From positions 372,001 through 436,000 of the forward strand of contig SHNF01000018.1 of NCBI GenBank assembly GCA_004295085.1: a DNA stretch of 64,000 bases, written 5' to 3'. Under the pieces are notes generated by a model. That model ran no database searches. It was not told the DNA's origin and saw only the letters and a program-made list of their open reading frames with translations. This document shows, piece after piece, positions 43,187 through 51,695 of this stretch. Each line of letters starts with the position of its first letter. Positions within the stretch are counted from its first letter, which is position 1. The position numbers and the translations under genes are program-made. Origin of the DNA: Planctomycetota bacterium. Its GTDB lineage: Bacteria > Planctomycetota > UBA1135.

Positions 43187-43899
43187 CCGTGCCTCCGCCA
43201 CAGCGCCGTGCGCGGCACGCTGCGCCCGATCAACATGAACGGCAGCAGCAGGATCCCGGCGCCGAATCCGCCGACGTGGGCCCAGAAAGCCACGCCGCCG
43301 ACGTCCCCCGCGCTGCCGAGCGTCATGCTGCCGGACACGACCTGGATGAGGATCCACAGCCCGAGGAAGACCACGGCGGGGATCTGCACCAGGTCCACCA
43401 GGAAGAACAGGAACACAAGCGTCGTGATGCGGGCCCGCGGAAACAGCAGGAAGTACGCGCCCATGACCCCGGAGATGGCCCCGGAGGCGCCCACGGTGGG
43501 GATCTCCGAGGCCGTTGCGGTGAGATGGTGCAGCGCGGTCGCGCCCAGGCCGCAGGCCAGGTAGAAGATGAGGAAGCGCAGGTGTCCGAAGCGGTCCTCC
43601 ACGTTGTCGCCGAACAGCCACAGCATCCACATGTTGCCGACGACGTGCATCCATCCGGCGTGCAGGAACATGCTCGTGATTGGGGTCAGCCATACGCCGC
43701 CGACCACGTGCCCGTCCGTGACCAGCTGCACCTCGCCCGAAAAGCGTGCCGGAATGAAGCCGAAGCTGTGGAACAGGTCCTCCAGCGCGCCGGGCGGGAG
43801 GGTGAGCTCGTACACGAACACCAGCAGGTTGACCGCGATCAGGGCCAGCGTGATCAGCGGGGTCCCGTGGCGCGGATTGTCGTCGTGGAGCGGAAACAT
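43183..43899 (-). CDS. Rhomboid-family intramembrane serine protease
   Basis: 238 aa, six to seven membrane helices. Catalytic Ser139 in GASGAISG and His208 in FWAHVGGFGAG form the dyad; the HxxxN helix (FLHAGWMHVVGNMWMLWLFGDNVED) and the L1 loop are present. These proteases cut transmembrane segments of other membrane proteins. First gene of an operon with the TPR membrane protein and the Lon-like protease, so two proteases acting inside and beside the membrane are co-expressed. TAGACT lies 23 nt upstream on the minus strand. Confidence 0.95.
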   Translation of the reverse strand: MFPLHDDNPRHGTPLITLALIAVNLLVFVYELTLPPGALEDLFHSFGFIPARFSGEVQLVTDGHVVGGVWLTPITSMFLHAGWMHVVGNMWMLWLFGDNVEDRFGHLRFLIFYLACGLGATALHHLTATASEIPTVGASGAISGVMGAYFLLFPRARITTLVFLFFLVDLVQIPAVVFLGLWILIQVVSGSMTLGSAGDVGGVAFWAHVGGFGAGILLLPFMLIGRSVPRTALWRRHG

Positions 43900-43922
43900 G
43901 CGCGGGCCGGCAGCTCCGAAGC

Positions 43923-43928
43923 AGTCTA
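43923..43928 (-). promoter_or_regulatory. TAGACT -10-like box of the rhomboid operon
   Basis: On the minus strand TAGACT lies 23 nt before the rhomboid ATG. With the plus-strand TAGAAT at 43962 it makes a 118-bp divergent promoter region. Confidence 0.4.
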
Positions 43929-43961
43929 GGGCCGCTGGCCCGGTGCCGCCGGGGGCGGGGC

Positions 43962-43967
43962 TAGAAT
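43962..43967 (+). promoter_or_regulatory. TAGAAT -10-like box of the PuuD-like gene
   Basis: GGGGC-TAGAAT, 50 nt before the ATG at 44018, so this transcript would have a longer leader than most here. Confidence 0.4.
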
Positions 43968-44017
43968 CCGGGCGGCGTTGCTCCTAAACCCTTGGCCCCC
44001 AACTGGAAACGGCAAGC

Positions 44018-44722
44018 ATGATCACCCAACTCCTGGTTCCTTTCGGCACCGCGCTCCAGGACGCCGCCGGCAGCAGCATCGGCATGGACCTGCTCCACAC
44101 CTTCATCCGCTGGCTGCACATCCTGGCCGGCATCGTCTGGATCGGCCACCTGTACTTCTTCAACTTCGTGAACGCCAACTTCGCGCCGACGATGGACGCG
44201 GAGACCAAGCGCAAGGTGGTGCCGCAGCTCATGCCGCGCGCGCTGTTCTGGTTCCGCATGGGCGCCGCCACCACCTGGATCACCGGCGTCCTCCTGTTCG
44301 GGCTGGTCTACATGATGAGTCCGGCGGTGATGCAGTCCACGGTGCTGCTGGATGACGGCACCACCAAGGAGGTCATCTCCAACCGCACGTGGTGGATCCT
44401 GACCGGCGCGCTGTTCGGCACCATCATGGCCTACAACGTGTGGTTCATCATCTGGCCCAAGCAGAAGCGCATCATCACGGCGGTGCGCGACGGCCAGAAG
44501 CCGGAGGACGCCTGGGTGAAGACCGCCACCAAGGCCAGCAAGGTCAACACCTACCTGTCGGTGCCCCTGCTGCTGACCATGGTCAGCAACAGCATCCCGA
44601 CGCTGTTCAGCGACCGGGTCATGGGCCTGCCGAACCTGGCGTTCCTGGGCGTCATGATCGTGATCGGCCTCCTCACCGTGTACGGCTGGTACAAGATCGC
44701 GCCCGGCGTCAAGGGCTTCTAG
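44018..44722 (+). CDS. PuuD-type (urate hydroxylase N-terminal) membrane protein
   Basis: 234 aa, about five membrane helices. Matches the membrane part of urate hydroxylase PuuD: LLHTFIRWLHILAGIVWIGHLYFFNFVN, with several His residues likely to hold haem or form the quinone site, ALFWFRMGAATTWITGVLLFG, WWILTGALFGTIMAYNVWFIIWP and a C-terminal helix GLLTVYGWYKI. The cytochrome c domain of true PuuD is missing, and no purine gene is nearby, so urate oxidation is not implied. The blue-copper-like lipoprotein encoded 45 bp downstream could be its electron partner. Confidence 0.85.
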   Translation: MITQLLVPFGTALQDAAGSSIGMDLLHTFIRWLHILAGIVWIGHLYFFNFVNANFAPTMDAETKRKVVPQLMPRALFWFRMGAATTWITGVLLFGLVYMMSPAVMQSTVLLDDGTTKEVISNRTWWILTGALFGTIMAYNVWFIIWPKQKRIITAVRDGQKPEDAWVKTATKASKVNTYLSVPLLLTMVSNSIPTLFSDRVMGLPNLAFLGVMIVIGLLTVYGWYKIAPGVKGF

Positions 44723-44767
44723 ACGGCCATCTCTGGAGCAAACCCGGCTGCAAGCCTAGGACCAGGC

Positions 44768-45556
44768 ATGGCCAGCACCTCCCTGCGATTCCTCCTGGCG
44801 GCGGTCGGGCTTGCGGCGGCGTGTGGCGGCGAGGAGGCACCTGCGTCCGCTGGCACTGGTGGCGCGGAGCAGGATGCCGCCGCGCCCCAGGGCCCGCCCC
44901 CGGATCCCGGCACCTACGGAACGATCGCGGGCGTGGTGAAGTTCGAGGGCGAGGTGCCGCCCAATCCGATGGAAGGGATCGGCGTGGCGCCCACCTGCGC
45001 CGCGCACCACCCCGGAGGCAAGTACACGCGGGAGTGGTACCTCGTGCGCGACGGGCGCGTGCAGAACGTCCTGGTCTACGTGCAGCGCGGGCTGCCGAAG
45101 GGCCTGGCGTTCGAGGTCCCGCGCGAGTCGGCCCGTCTGGATCAGGTGCATTGCGTGTTCGTGCCGCACGTCCTCGGCATGCGCGTCGGGCAGCCCCTGG
45201 TCTTGAGCAGCAGCGACGCGGAGGCGCACAACGTCAACCTCCAGTCGAAGCTGGGGCAGGGGATCAACACCAACATGGCGCCGCGCCAGACCGGCCTGAC
45301 CCACGAGTTCCGGCGCAACGAGGTGCCCGTGCTCGTCACCTGCGACGTCCATCCGTGGATGACGGCGTTCCTCGGCGTGTTCGACCACCCGTACTACGCC
45401 GTGACCGGCGCCGACGGCACGTTCCGCTGGGACAGCGTGCCTCCGGGCGAGTACACGCTGCGCGCCTGGCACGAGAAGCTGGGCCCGCAGGAGCAGAAGC
45501 TCACGCTGGCGCCGAACGGCAGCGCCAGCGTGGAGTACGTGTACCGGGCGCAGTAG
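44768..45556 (+). CDS. Type-1 copper (cupredoxin-like) lipoprotein
   Basis: 262 aa. The N-terminus has a lipobox with Cys19 (LAAAC), then a Gly/Pro/Ala linker. The mature part contains a set that fits a type-1 copper site: His154 in EAHNVNLQ, Cys192, His195 and Met198 in TCDVHPWM. The strands before (IAGVVKFEGEVPPNP; VQNVLVYVQRGL) and after (GADGTFRWDSVPPGEYTLRAWH) resemble a carboxypeptidase-regulatory-like beta sandwich around the copper domain, a layout seen in methylamine-utilisation-type proteins. It could carry electrons at the outer face of the membrane, perhaps with the adjacent PuuD-like protein or the thioredoxin pair. Ends exactly against the convergent barrel gene. Confidence 0.84.
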   Translation: MASTSLRFLLAAVGLAAACGGEEAPASAGTGGAEQDAAAPQGPPPDPGTYGTIAGVVKFEGEVPPNPMEGIGVAPTCAAHHPGGKYTREWYLVRDGRVQNVLVYVQRGLPKGLAFEVPRESARLDQVHCVFVPHVLGMRVGQPLVLSSSDAEAHNVNLQSKLGQGINTNMAPRQTGLTHEFRRNEVPVLVTCDVHPWMTAFLGVFDHPYYAVTGADGTFRWDSVPPGEYTLRAWHEKLGPQEQKLTLAPNGSASVEYVYRAQ

Positions 45557-46351
45557 CTAGAAGCTCAGGCCGACGCCCAGGAACGGGCCGGAGAACTCCA
45601 GGTCCATGGTGACGGAGTCCTTGCTGGTGAAGTCGCCGTCCAGCTCCATGGAGGTGTACCTCCAGCCGAGAACGGCCTCCACGGGCCGCACCGGCGTGTA
45701 ATAGATGGCCGCCATCATGTCGAAGAAGGTGGCGTCGTACTCGTCGACCTTGACGTCCATGCCGGTGATCTCGCCGCCGGCGCGCAGGATCTCGGGCAGG
45801 ATGGCGACGTCGGCGCGCACGCCGACGACGGGGACGATGACCTGGTCGTCGAAGCGGGCGCTGGCGCCGCTGCCGCTGTCGGTCAGGCTGATGTCGGCGT
45901 CCAGGTAGTGACCGCCGACCAGCGCGCCCACGCGGAACTGCCCGTTGTTGACCACGTCCAGGCCGCCGGTGGCCTTGACCGCGCGCACGTCGAAGTCCGA
46001 TTGCACGGCGCCGCTGAACTGCTGGCCCAGGAAGGCGCCGTTGAAGCTGCCATCCGCGGTCTCGGAGTAGTCGAAGCCGGAGAGCGCCAGCTCGAGCGGG
46101 GCGAAGCCGGCGCGCACTTCCGCCGCGGAGCTGAGCGTGTGGCTGCCCTGGCCCACGCGGTCCACGTTGAAGCTGCCCGAAGTGCTGCCGCCGCCGGCCT
46201 GGGTGCGCGTGGACACGCTGCCGCCCAGGTTGCTGTAGTAGCCGGCCGCGTAGCCGTTGGCGTGCACGCCGCCCCAGCGGGCGTCGCTGGGCACGACGCA
46301 GGCAGGGATGGCCAGAGCCAGGAGCGAGAGGGTGCGGATGAGCTTCGGCAT
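45557..46351 (-). CDS. Outer-membrane beta-barrel-like lipoprotein
   Basis: 264 aa. The leader MPKLIRTLSLLALAIPAC has a lipobox-like end at Cys18. The rest consists of alternating amphipathic strands with many Gly, Ser, Thr and Asp and no helix (for example LALSGFDYSETADGSFNGAFLG; FRVGALVGGHYLDADISLTDSG), ending with GPFLGVGLSF, a terminal Phe typical of BAM-inserted barrels. I count about ten candidate strands, so a small barrel of the OmpA/OmpW size class is likely. A lipidated barrel would be unusual, so the Cys may instead be an ordinary residue of a signal peptide. No ligand inferred. Confidence 0.7.
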   Translation of the reverse strand: MPKLIRTLSLLALAIPACVVPSDARWGGVHANGYAAGYYSNLGGSVSTRTQAGGGSTSGSFNVDRVGQGSHTLSSAAEVRAGFAPLELALSGFDYSETADGSFNGAFLGQQFSGAVQSDFDVRAVKATGGLDVVNNGQFRVGALVGGHYLDADISLTDSGSGASARFDDQVIVPVVGVRADVAILPEILRAGGEITGMDVKVDEYDATFFDMMAAIYYTPVRPVEAVLGWRYTSMELDGDFTSKDSVTMDLEFSGPFLGVGLSF

Positions 46352-46415
46352 GGACGCCGGGGTCGCGGGTCGCAGCGCCTACGCGCGCAGCAGTCCGGTG
46401 CTGGCCGGCTTCACC

Positions 46416-47543
46416 TTAACCGGCGCGGGTCCCCGCGGGAAGGCGGGCACTGAAGGCCAGGAAGTCGGCGGTGCTGCGGGCGCAGCGCTCCCAGGTGAAG
46501 GCGGCGGCGCGGGCCAGCGAGCCGGCGCGCGCTCGATCCAGGCGGCCGCTGTCCAGCAGCAGGCGGTCCAGGGCGCGGCGGAACGATTCGGGCTGGGCCG
46601 GATCGGCCGCCGGCCAGACGTCCCCCGCCAGTTCTTCCAGGCAGGTTCCGGAGGACACGAGGCCGGCCGCCCCGCAGGCCATGGCTTCCAGCACCGGCAG
46701 GCCGAAACCCTCGTAGTAGGAGGGCACGAGCACGGCGGCGGCGGTGGCGTAGAGCGCCGGGACGTCGTCGCGCGGCACGGCGCCCAGCCAGCGCACATGC
46801 GCGTGGACGCCGAGCTGGCGCGCCAGGGCCTCCAGGGCCGACTGGTAGCCGGGCTCCGCGCCGCCGGCGAACACGAGCAGCAGGCCGGAGGACCGCGCCG
46901 CGCTCGTGGCGAAGGCGCGCAGGCTCGTCTCCGGGTTCTTGTGCCGGTCCAGGCGACCGAGCTGCAGCACGTACGGCCGGTGCAGGGCGTGGCGCGCGAG
47001 CACCGGCGCCACCTGCTGCGCGGGCAGCGGCCGGAAGCGTGCGTGATCCAGACCGTGCGGGATCACGGCGGTGCGCTCGCCCGGGAACGCCGGAAAATGA
47101 TGCCGCAGCCGGCGCCGGCCGAACTCGTTCAGACACACGATGGCGTCGGCCCGGTGCACTGTCTCGCGCAGGCGCGCGCTGCGGATGCGGGCCCAGCGCG
47201 GATCGGTGTGCTCCACCGCGTCCAGGCCGCGCAGGTCGTGCAGCGTGAAGCTGCGCGGCACGCGCGCGAGCGCGGGCAGGCGCACACCAAGGCCGTGGAA
47301 CGCGTCCAGATCCCGGCCCGGCCGCAGCACGGGCTCCAGCAGCCAGCGCCGCGGCTGCTGCTCCAGCAGGTCCGCAACGCTGCGCCGCCGCCACCAGCGC
47401 CGGCCGCGGATGTAGAGCACGGCGTCGATCTCCGGCGCGGCCTGCGGCAGGGCCGCGAGCAGCGCGCGCACGTACGCGGCGATGCCGCGGCCGTGGTCCT
47501 TCACGGCGCTGCTGACGTCAAAGCCGACGCGGAGTCGGGTCAT
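46416..47543 (-). CDS. GT4-family glycosyltransferase
   Basis: 375 aa GT-B fold enzyme that transfers a sugar from a nucleotide-sugar donor, cytoplasmic face of the membrane. The N-terminal domain has the acceptor-side glycine loop (GFDVSSAVKDHGRGIAAYVRALLAAL). The C-terminal donor domain shows YVLQLGRLDRHKNPETSLRAF and the E-x7-E motif in YEGFGLPVLEAMACGAAGLVSSG. Its ATG overlaps the double-kinase TGA (ATGA), so both are expressed together, consistent with lipopolysaccharide core assembly. Confidence 0.93.
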   Translation of the reverse strand: MTRLRVGFDVSSAVKDHGRGIAAYVRALLAALPQAAPEIDAVLYIRGRRWWRRRSVADLLEQQPRRWLLEPVLRPGRDLDAFHGLGVRLPALARVPRSFTLHDLRGLDAVEHTDPRWARIRSARLRETVHRADAIVCLNEFGRRRLRHHFPAFPGERTAVIPHGLDHARFRPLPAQQVAPVLARHALHRPYVLQLGRLDRHKNPETSLRAFATSAARSSGLLLVFAGGAEPGYQSALEALARQLGVHAHVRWLGAVPRDDVPALYATAAAVLVPSYYEGFGLPVLEAMACGAAGLVSSGTCLEELAGDVWPAADPAQPESFRRALDRLLLDSGRLDRARAGSLARAAAFTWERCARSTADFLAFSARLPAGTRAG

Positions 47544-49018
47544 GGCTGCGGTGCGCCGCCGAGCAGGCGGCGCGGCATCCAGCGATGGCGCCGGCGCGCG
47601 GCTTCGCGCAGCAGCGGGCGCACGTGCGCGCGCCACATCTCGCGCCGGCTCCAGCGCGGGTCGTAGGCGCGCAGCGCGCGCAGGCGCTCGCTGGCGCGCA
47701 CCTCCGGCGGCAGGCCCGCGTGCAGCGCGGCCAGGTCGCGGCGCGCCAGCTCTGGCGGCACCGCGCGGCGCAGGAAGCGGTTGCGGTCGTGGTCCACCAG
47801 GATGAAGTCGTGCCGCTCCGGATCGACCAGCAGGTTGCTCGGCTTCAGGTCGCGGTACGCCACTCCGGACAGGTGCAGGCGGCGCACCAGCCGCGCCAGC
47901 TCACGCAATAGCGCCGCGCGTTGCGCGCCGCGCACGCGCAGCACCGCCTCGTGCAGCGGCAGGTGGCCCGGCAGATCTTCCAGCACCAGCCAGGATCCGG
48001 CGCCGGGCCGCGACCAGGCCGCCAGCGGCTGCGCCGCGGGAAAGCCGCGGCGCAGCAGGCGTTCGGCCGCGTCCAGGTTGCGCAGCGCCTTCGAGCGGCC
48101 CAGCGCGTCGCGCGGATCCAGGGCCTTCGTGCGCCGGAAATGCTTCACCACCAGCGGTCCGCCGCCGCCGGCGACGCGCACCACGCTCGAGCGGTCGCCC
48201 AGCTTGAGCGGCGCGTGCCCGGCGGCGGCGGCGGCTTCCAGCTCCGGCGCCGCAGCGGCCAGCGCCGGCTGCCGCCAGACCTGCGGGTGCAGTCCGCGCT
48301 GCTCGCGGCGCTGCTGCCGGCGTGCACGCCGGTCCAGGTTGCACTGGTGCTCGCGAAAGCGCTTCCAGCCGGCGGCGGCGGCGCCGGCGGCCCAGGCCTT
48401 GGTCTCCGGCGGCGCCGGCGCGGCACCGCGCAGGCGCTGCAGGTAGGCGCGGCCGAAATGCAGCAGCGCGCGCGGGGGAAGCGGCAGCAGGGAGGCGAGC
48501 AGGTGCCCCAGGTCCGCGCCGGAAGCCGCTTCCTCCCGGCCGCGGCGCAGGCGGCGCAGGCGGCGCAGATCGGTCCACAGCACGGCGCCGTCGCTGGCGC
48601 GCAGCGCGTTGCGAACGTGCAGATCGCCGTGCAGCAGCCGGGCGGCGTGGAACATGGCCACGGACTCGGCCAGAGGCTCGCACAGCGCCCAGGCGCGCTC
48701 GCGGTCCAGGGCCGCGTCCACTCCGGCGTCCTGGCACAGCAACCAGGCCTTGCCACCGGCTTCCAGCGCCGCCCAGGCGCGCACCGCCGGCGCGCCGGCA
48801 CGGCGCGCGACGGCGGCCGCTGCGAACTCCGAGCGCGCCTGGCGCAGGGCCCGCCGCCCGGCGCCGTATTCCTTGACGAACAAGCTGTCACCCCATGGGC
48901 CGGCCTGGAACAGGCGCAGGTAGCGGCGCCCGCCCACCCCCTGGCCGCACGCCTGCGCCAGCTTCGGGTCGGGCGCGAGTCCGGAAGGCCACTGCGGATC
49001 CAGGAACGGGTTCGCCAC
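47540..49018 (-). CDS. Tandem WaaP/Kdo-kinase-like double kinase
   Basis: 492 aa with two complete protein-kinase-like folds. Domain 1 (~25-245): Lys49 (FVKEYGAG), catalytic loop HGDLHVRN (Asp132, Asn137) and Mg-binding Asp150 (LWTDL). Domain 2 (~270-480): Lys292 (LVVKHFRR), loop YRDLKPSN (Asp390, Asn395; Tyr replaces His of HRD) and Asp409 (FILVDHD). Both keep the residues needed for catalysis. Single-domain relatives (WaaP, KdkA, InaA) phosphorylate lipopolysaccharide core sugars; a double version may add two phosphates or work on two acceptors. I chose the GTG at 49018, because the TTG at 49042 would overlap the divergent GT2 start codon. Confidence 0.88.
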   Translation of the reverse strand: MANPFLDPQWPSGLAPDPKLAQACGQGVGGRRYLRLFQAGPWGDSLFVKEYGAGRRALRQARSEFAAAAVARRAGAPAVRAWAALEAGGKAWLLCQDAGVDAALDRERAWALCEPLAESVAMFHAARLLHGDLHVRNALRASDGAVLWTDLRRLRRLRRGREEAASGADLGHLLASLLPLPPRALLHFGRAYLQRLRGAAPAPPETKAWAAGAAAAGWKRFREHQCNLDRRARRQQRREQRGLHPQVWRQPALAAAAPELEAAAAAGHAPLKLGDRSSVVRVAGGGGPLVVKHFRRTKALDPRDALGRSKALRNLDAAERLLRRGFPAAQPLAAWSRPGAGSWLVLEDLPGHLPLHEAVLRVRGAQRAALLRELARLVRRLHLSGVAYRDLKPSNLLVDPERHDFILVDHDRNRFLRRAVPPELARRDLAALHAGLPPEVRASERLRALRAYDPRWSRREMWRAHVRPLLREAARRRHRWMPRRLLGGAPQP

Positions 49019-49027
49019 GAGCGCGGC

Positions 49028-49033
49028 TAGAGT
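49028..49033 (+). promoter_or_regulatory. TAGAGT -10-like box of the GT2 gene at 49042
   Basis: CGGC-TAGAGT, 8 nt before the ATG at 49042, lies between two divergent glycan genes. Confidence 0.45.
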
Positions 49034-49041
49034 GTGACGCA

Positions 49042-49818
49042 ATGGCGGCCGGCGACCAAGTCCCGCTTTCCGTCTGCATCATCGCCCAGGACGCAGAATC
49101 GCAGCTGGAAGCCTGCGTGCGCAGCGTGCCGTTCGCCCGCGAAGTCGTCGTCCTGGACGGCGGCTCCTGCGACCGCACCATGGACCTCGCCCGCTCCCTG
49201 GGCGCACGCGTCGAGCAGCGCCCTTTCGACGGCTTCGTGTCCCAGAAGAACGCCGCGCTGTCCCACGCGCGCTGCGACTGGGTGTTGTCCCTGGACGCCG
49301 ACGAGCGCATCTCCGAGCCGCTGCAGCATGAGATCACGGCCTTGTTCCAGGGCGGCGCGCCCGCGGCTGCCGGCTACGACATGCCGCGGCGCGCCTACCA
49401 CCTGGGCCGCTGGATCCGCGGCGGCGGTTGGTACCCCGACCACAAGCTGCGCTTGTTCCGCCGCGACCGCGGACGCTTCGGTGGCGAGGATCCGCACGAT
49501 CGCGTGCTCGTGGACGGCCCGGTGGGCCGCCTGCACGGGGACATCCTGCACTATCCGTACCAGGACCTGTTCGATCACATCACGCGCATGGACCGCTACA
49601 CCAGCCGGGCCGCGCACGCCAGCCTGGCGCAGGGGCGGCGCCTTCCGCTGCTGCGCATGCTGGCGCAGCCGCCGCTGCGCTTCCTCAAGGCCTACCTGCT
49701 GCGCGGCGGCTTTCGCGACGGCCGCGCCGGCTTCGTGCTGGCGTGCATGGCCAGCATGTACGAGCTGATGCGCTACGCCAAGCTGTGGGAGCTGCAGCGC
49801 CAGGCCCGTGAACGCTGA
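49042..49818 (+). CDS. GT2 glycosyltransferase, WaaE/LgtF-like
   Basis: 258 aa GT-A enzyme. N-terminal nucleotide site LSVCIIAQDAESQLEACVRSV, VVVLDGGSCDRTMDLARSLGA and the DxD-type LSLDADERISEPL; then the family's aromatic acceptor loop (GGWYPDHKLRLFRRDRGRF) and the HGDILHYPYQDLFDHITRMDRYT helix. This is the WaaE/KdtX type, which adds glucose or heptose to the inner core. The ATG at 49042 is supported by a TAGAGT box. The next gene starts inside its last codons. Confidence 0.93.
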   Translation: MAAGDQVPLSVCIIAQDAESQLEACVRSVPFAREVVVLDGGSCDRTMDLARSLGARVEQRPFDGFVSQKNAALSHARCDWVLSLDADERISEPLQHEITALFQGGAPAAAGYDMPRRAYHLGRWIRGGGWYPDHKLRLFRRDRGRFGGEDPHDRVLVDGPVGRLHGDILHYPYQDLFDHITRMDRYTSRAAHASLAQGRRLPLLRMLAQPPLRFLKAYLLRGGFRDGRAGFVLACMASMYELMRYAKLWELQRQARER

Positions 49819-51694
49819 AGCGCGCGCCCGGTGGACCGCGCCGGTGGCCGCCCTTGCGGGCGCCGGCGCCCTGGGCGTGGTGGACGGCCTGCTGCGCCGC
49901 GGCCTGCCCGAGGGCGGCTTCCTGCGCGAGATGCTGCTGGTCACGGTCGCGGGGAACCTGCTGGTGGCCCTGCCGCTCGCCGCCCTCGTAGCGCTGGCGC
50001 AGCGGCTGGGCGCGCCGCCGGCGCGCCCGGGAACCGCGTTCTGGCTGGGGGTCGGGCTGGCCGCCGCGCCCTGCGCCAGTGCCTGGCTGCCCGACGAACC
50101 CTACGGCTGGGCGGCGGCGGCGCTCCTGTGGGCGGGAGCACCGCTGCTCGGCCGCCGCCTGGCGCCGCCGGCCCAGCTGCATCCGCTGCTGGCGGCGGCC
50201 TGCGCCCTGCTCGCGCTCGGCTTGTGGCTGGCGCCGTCTTCCCTGGAACGGGCCGGCGCGCCGCCGGAGCTCGCGCGCGGCGCGCCCGGCGCAGCGCCGG
50301 CTGCCGCCGGCCCGGACATCGTGCTGGTGAGCGTGGACACACTGCGCGCCGATGCGCTGCGCCAGCAGGCGGCGTCCCTGCCGCAGCTCTCGGACCTGCG
50401 CGCGTCCGGGATCGATGCCGACTACGCGCTCGCGCCGAGCAATCAGACCGGCCCGGCGCACGCGACCTTGTTCACCGGGCTGCCGGTGCTGGAGCACGGC
50501 ATGCGCCACAACCACCAGGTGCTGGACGCGTCGCTGCCGACGCTGGCGGAGCGTCTGGCCGCAGGCGGCTACCGCAGGGCTGCCGTGGTCAGCAACCCGG
50601 TGCTGCGCGCCGGGGCCGGCTTTGCGCGCGGCTTCGAAGCCTACGACGACCATGCAGTGGCCGCGTTCGGCGATCTCCTGAGTTTCAGCCGGGCGGTGGA
50701 CAAGCACACCTGGGCCGGCTGGATCGTGCCGGCCCGGCGCCTGACGCCGTGGCTGGCGCGCGCGCTGCTGCACTTCCAGTCCGCGGGCGAGCCGGCCCAG
50801 CTCACGCGGCGCACGACCGACAGCGCCCTGCATTACCTGCGGGCCCTGCAGCAGGAAGAGCAGCCGTTCTTCCTGTTCGTGCACTACATGGATCCGCACC
50901 ATCCGTACCGGCCGGCGGCGGACGCGCGCGGCCGGTTCTACCGCGCGCAGGAGATGCCGGCGCGCTACGCCGGCGACGCTCCGGGCAGCGACGCCCTGCT
51001 GCGCCGGCTGCAGGCGGACCTGCAGGCCGGCGTCCCGGAGGCCGTGGCCGGCGCCGCGCGCCAGCACGAGCTGTACTGGGAGGAGCTGCTGCTGGTGGAC
51101 CAGTGCCTGGGCGAGATCCGGGCGCAGCTGCGCGACGGCGGCCGCCCCACGGTGATCCTCGTGACCTCGGACCACGGCGAGCAGTTCGGTGAGCACGCGC
51201 TCATGCTGCACGCCAACTCCATGTACGAGCCGCTGCTGCGCGTGCCGTTCCTGCTGGCCGGGCCTGGCGTCGCGCCGCAGCGCTACGCCGAGCCGCCGCA
51301 CCTGGAGGACGTGGCGCCGACGCTGCTGTCCCTGGCCGGGCTGCCGGCGGCGGACCTGCCGGGGGCCGATCTCGCGGCCGCGCCGCCGCCGGCGCGCCCG
51401 CACGTGGCCTGCGACCACCAGCAGATCGGCGTGCGCGCCGGCGGCTGGAAGCTCATCGGCGACCTGACCGTCGGGCGTGCGGGTGCGCGCGTGCAGGTGC
51501 GCGCCCTGTTCCACCTGGAGCTCGATCCGGACGAGCGCGCGGACCGTCTGGCGCAGGAACCGGGGCAGGCGGCGCGCCTGCGCGCCCTGGCGGAGGAGGC
51601 CCTGGCGGGCGCGCGCGCGCCGGCGCCGGCGGAGCTGAGTGCGGAGGAGGAGCGCCTGCTGCACGAGGTCGGCTACGCCGCGCCGGGCGGCTGA
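49808..51694 (+). CDS. Membrane-anchored sulfatase-fold transferase-like protein (paralogue A)
   Basis: 628 aa. Residues ~10-145 hold about five membrane helices. The catalytic domain starts at DIVLVSVDTLRADAL (Asp177 metal ligand). The nucleophile segment is SNQTGPAHATLFTG with Thr214 in place of Cys/Ser and His instead of Arg; the second metal block is VTSDHGEQFGEHALML. The C-terminus ends LHEVGYAAPGG. It is closely related to the proteins at 53948 and 55823 (same FARGFEAYDDH phrase, YFLFVHYMDPHHPY-like region). The topology (membrane anchor plus external phosphatase-superfamily domain, Thr nucleophile) resembles EptA, LtaS and OpgB, so a phosphoethanolamine- or glycerophosphate-type transfer to a glycan is plausible. 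GTG start overlapping the GT2 gene by 11 bp. Confidence 0.87.
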   Translation: MNAEARARWTAPVAALAGAGALGVVDGLLRRGLPEGGFLREMLLVTVAGNLLVALPLAALVALAQRLGAPPARPGTAFWLGVGLAAAPCASAWLPDEPYGWAAAALLWAGAPLLGRRLAPPAQLHPLLAAACALLALGLWLAPSSLERAGAPPELARGAPGAAPAAAGPDIVLVSVDTLRADALRQQAASLPQLSDLRASGIDADYALAPSNQTGPAHATLFTGLPVLEHGMRHNHQVLDASLPTLAERLAAGGYRRAAVVSNPVLRAGAGFARGFEAYDDHAVAAFGDLLSFSRAVDKHTWAGWIVPARRLTPWLARALLHFQSAGEPAQLTRRTTDSALHYLRALQQEEQPFFLFVHYMDPHHPYRPAADARGRFYRAQEMPARYAGDAPGSDALLRRLQADLQAGVPEAVAGAARQHELYWEELLLVDQCLGEIRAQLRDGGRPTVILVTSDHGEQFGEHALMLHANSMYEPLLRVPFLLAGPGVAPQRYAEPPHLEDVAPTLLSLAGLPAADLPGADLAAAPPPARPHVACDHQQIGVRAGGWKLIGDLTVGRAGARVQVRALFHLELDPDERADRLAQEPGQAARLRALAEEALAGARAPAPAELSAEEERLLHEVGYAAPGG

Positions 51695-51695
51695 G

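Noticed and set aside
47540..49042. Extension of the double-kinase start to TTG 49042
   Set aside because: It would overlap the start codon and promoter of the divergent GT2 gene; GTG 49018 avoids this and loses no domain.
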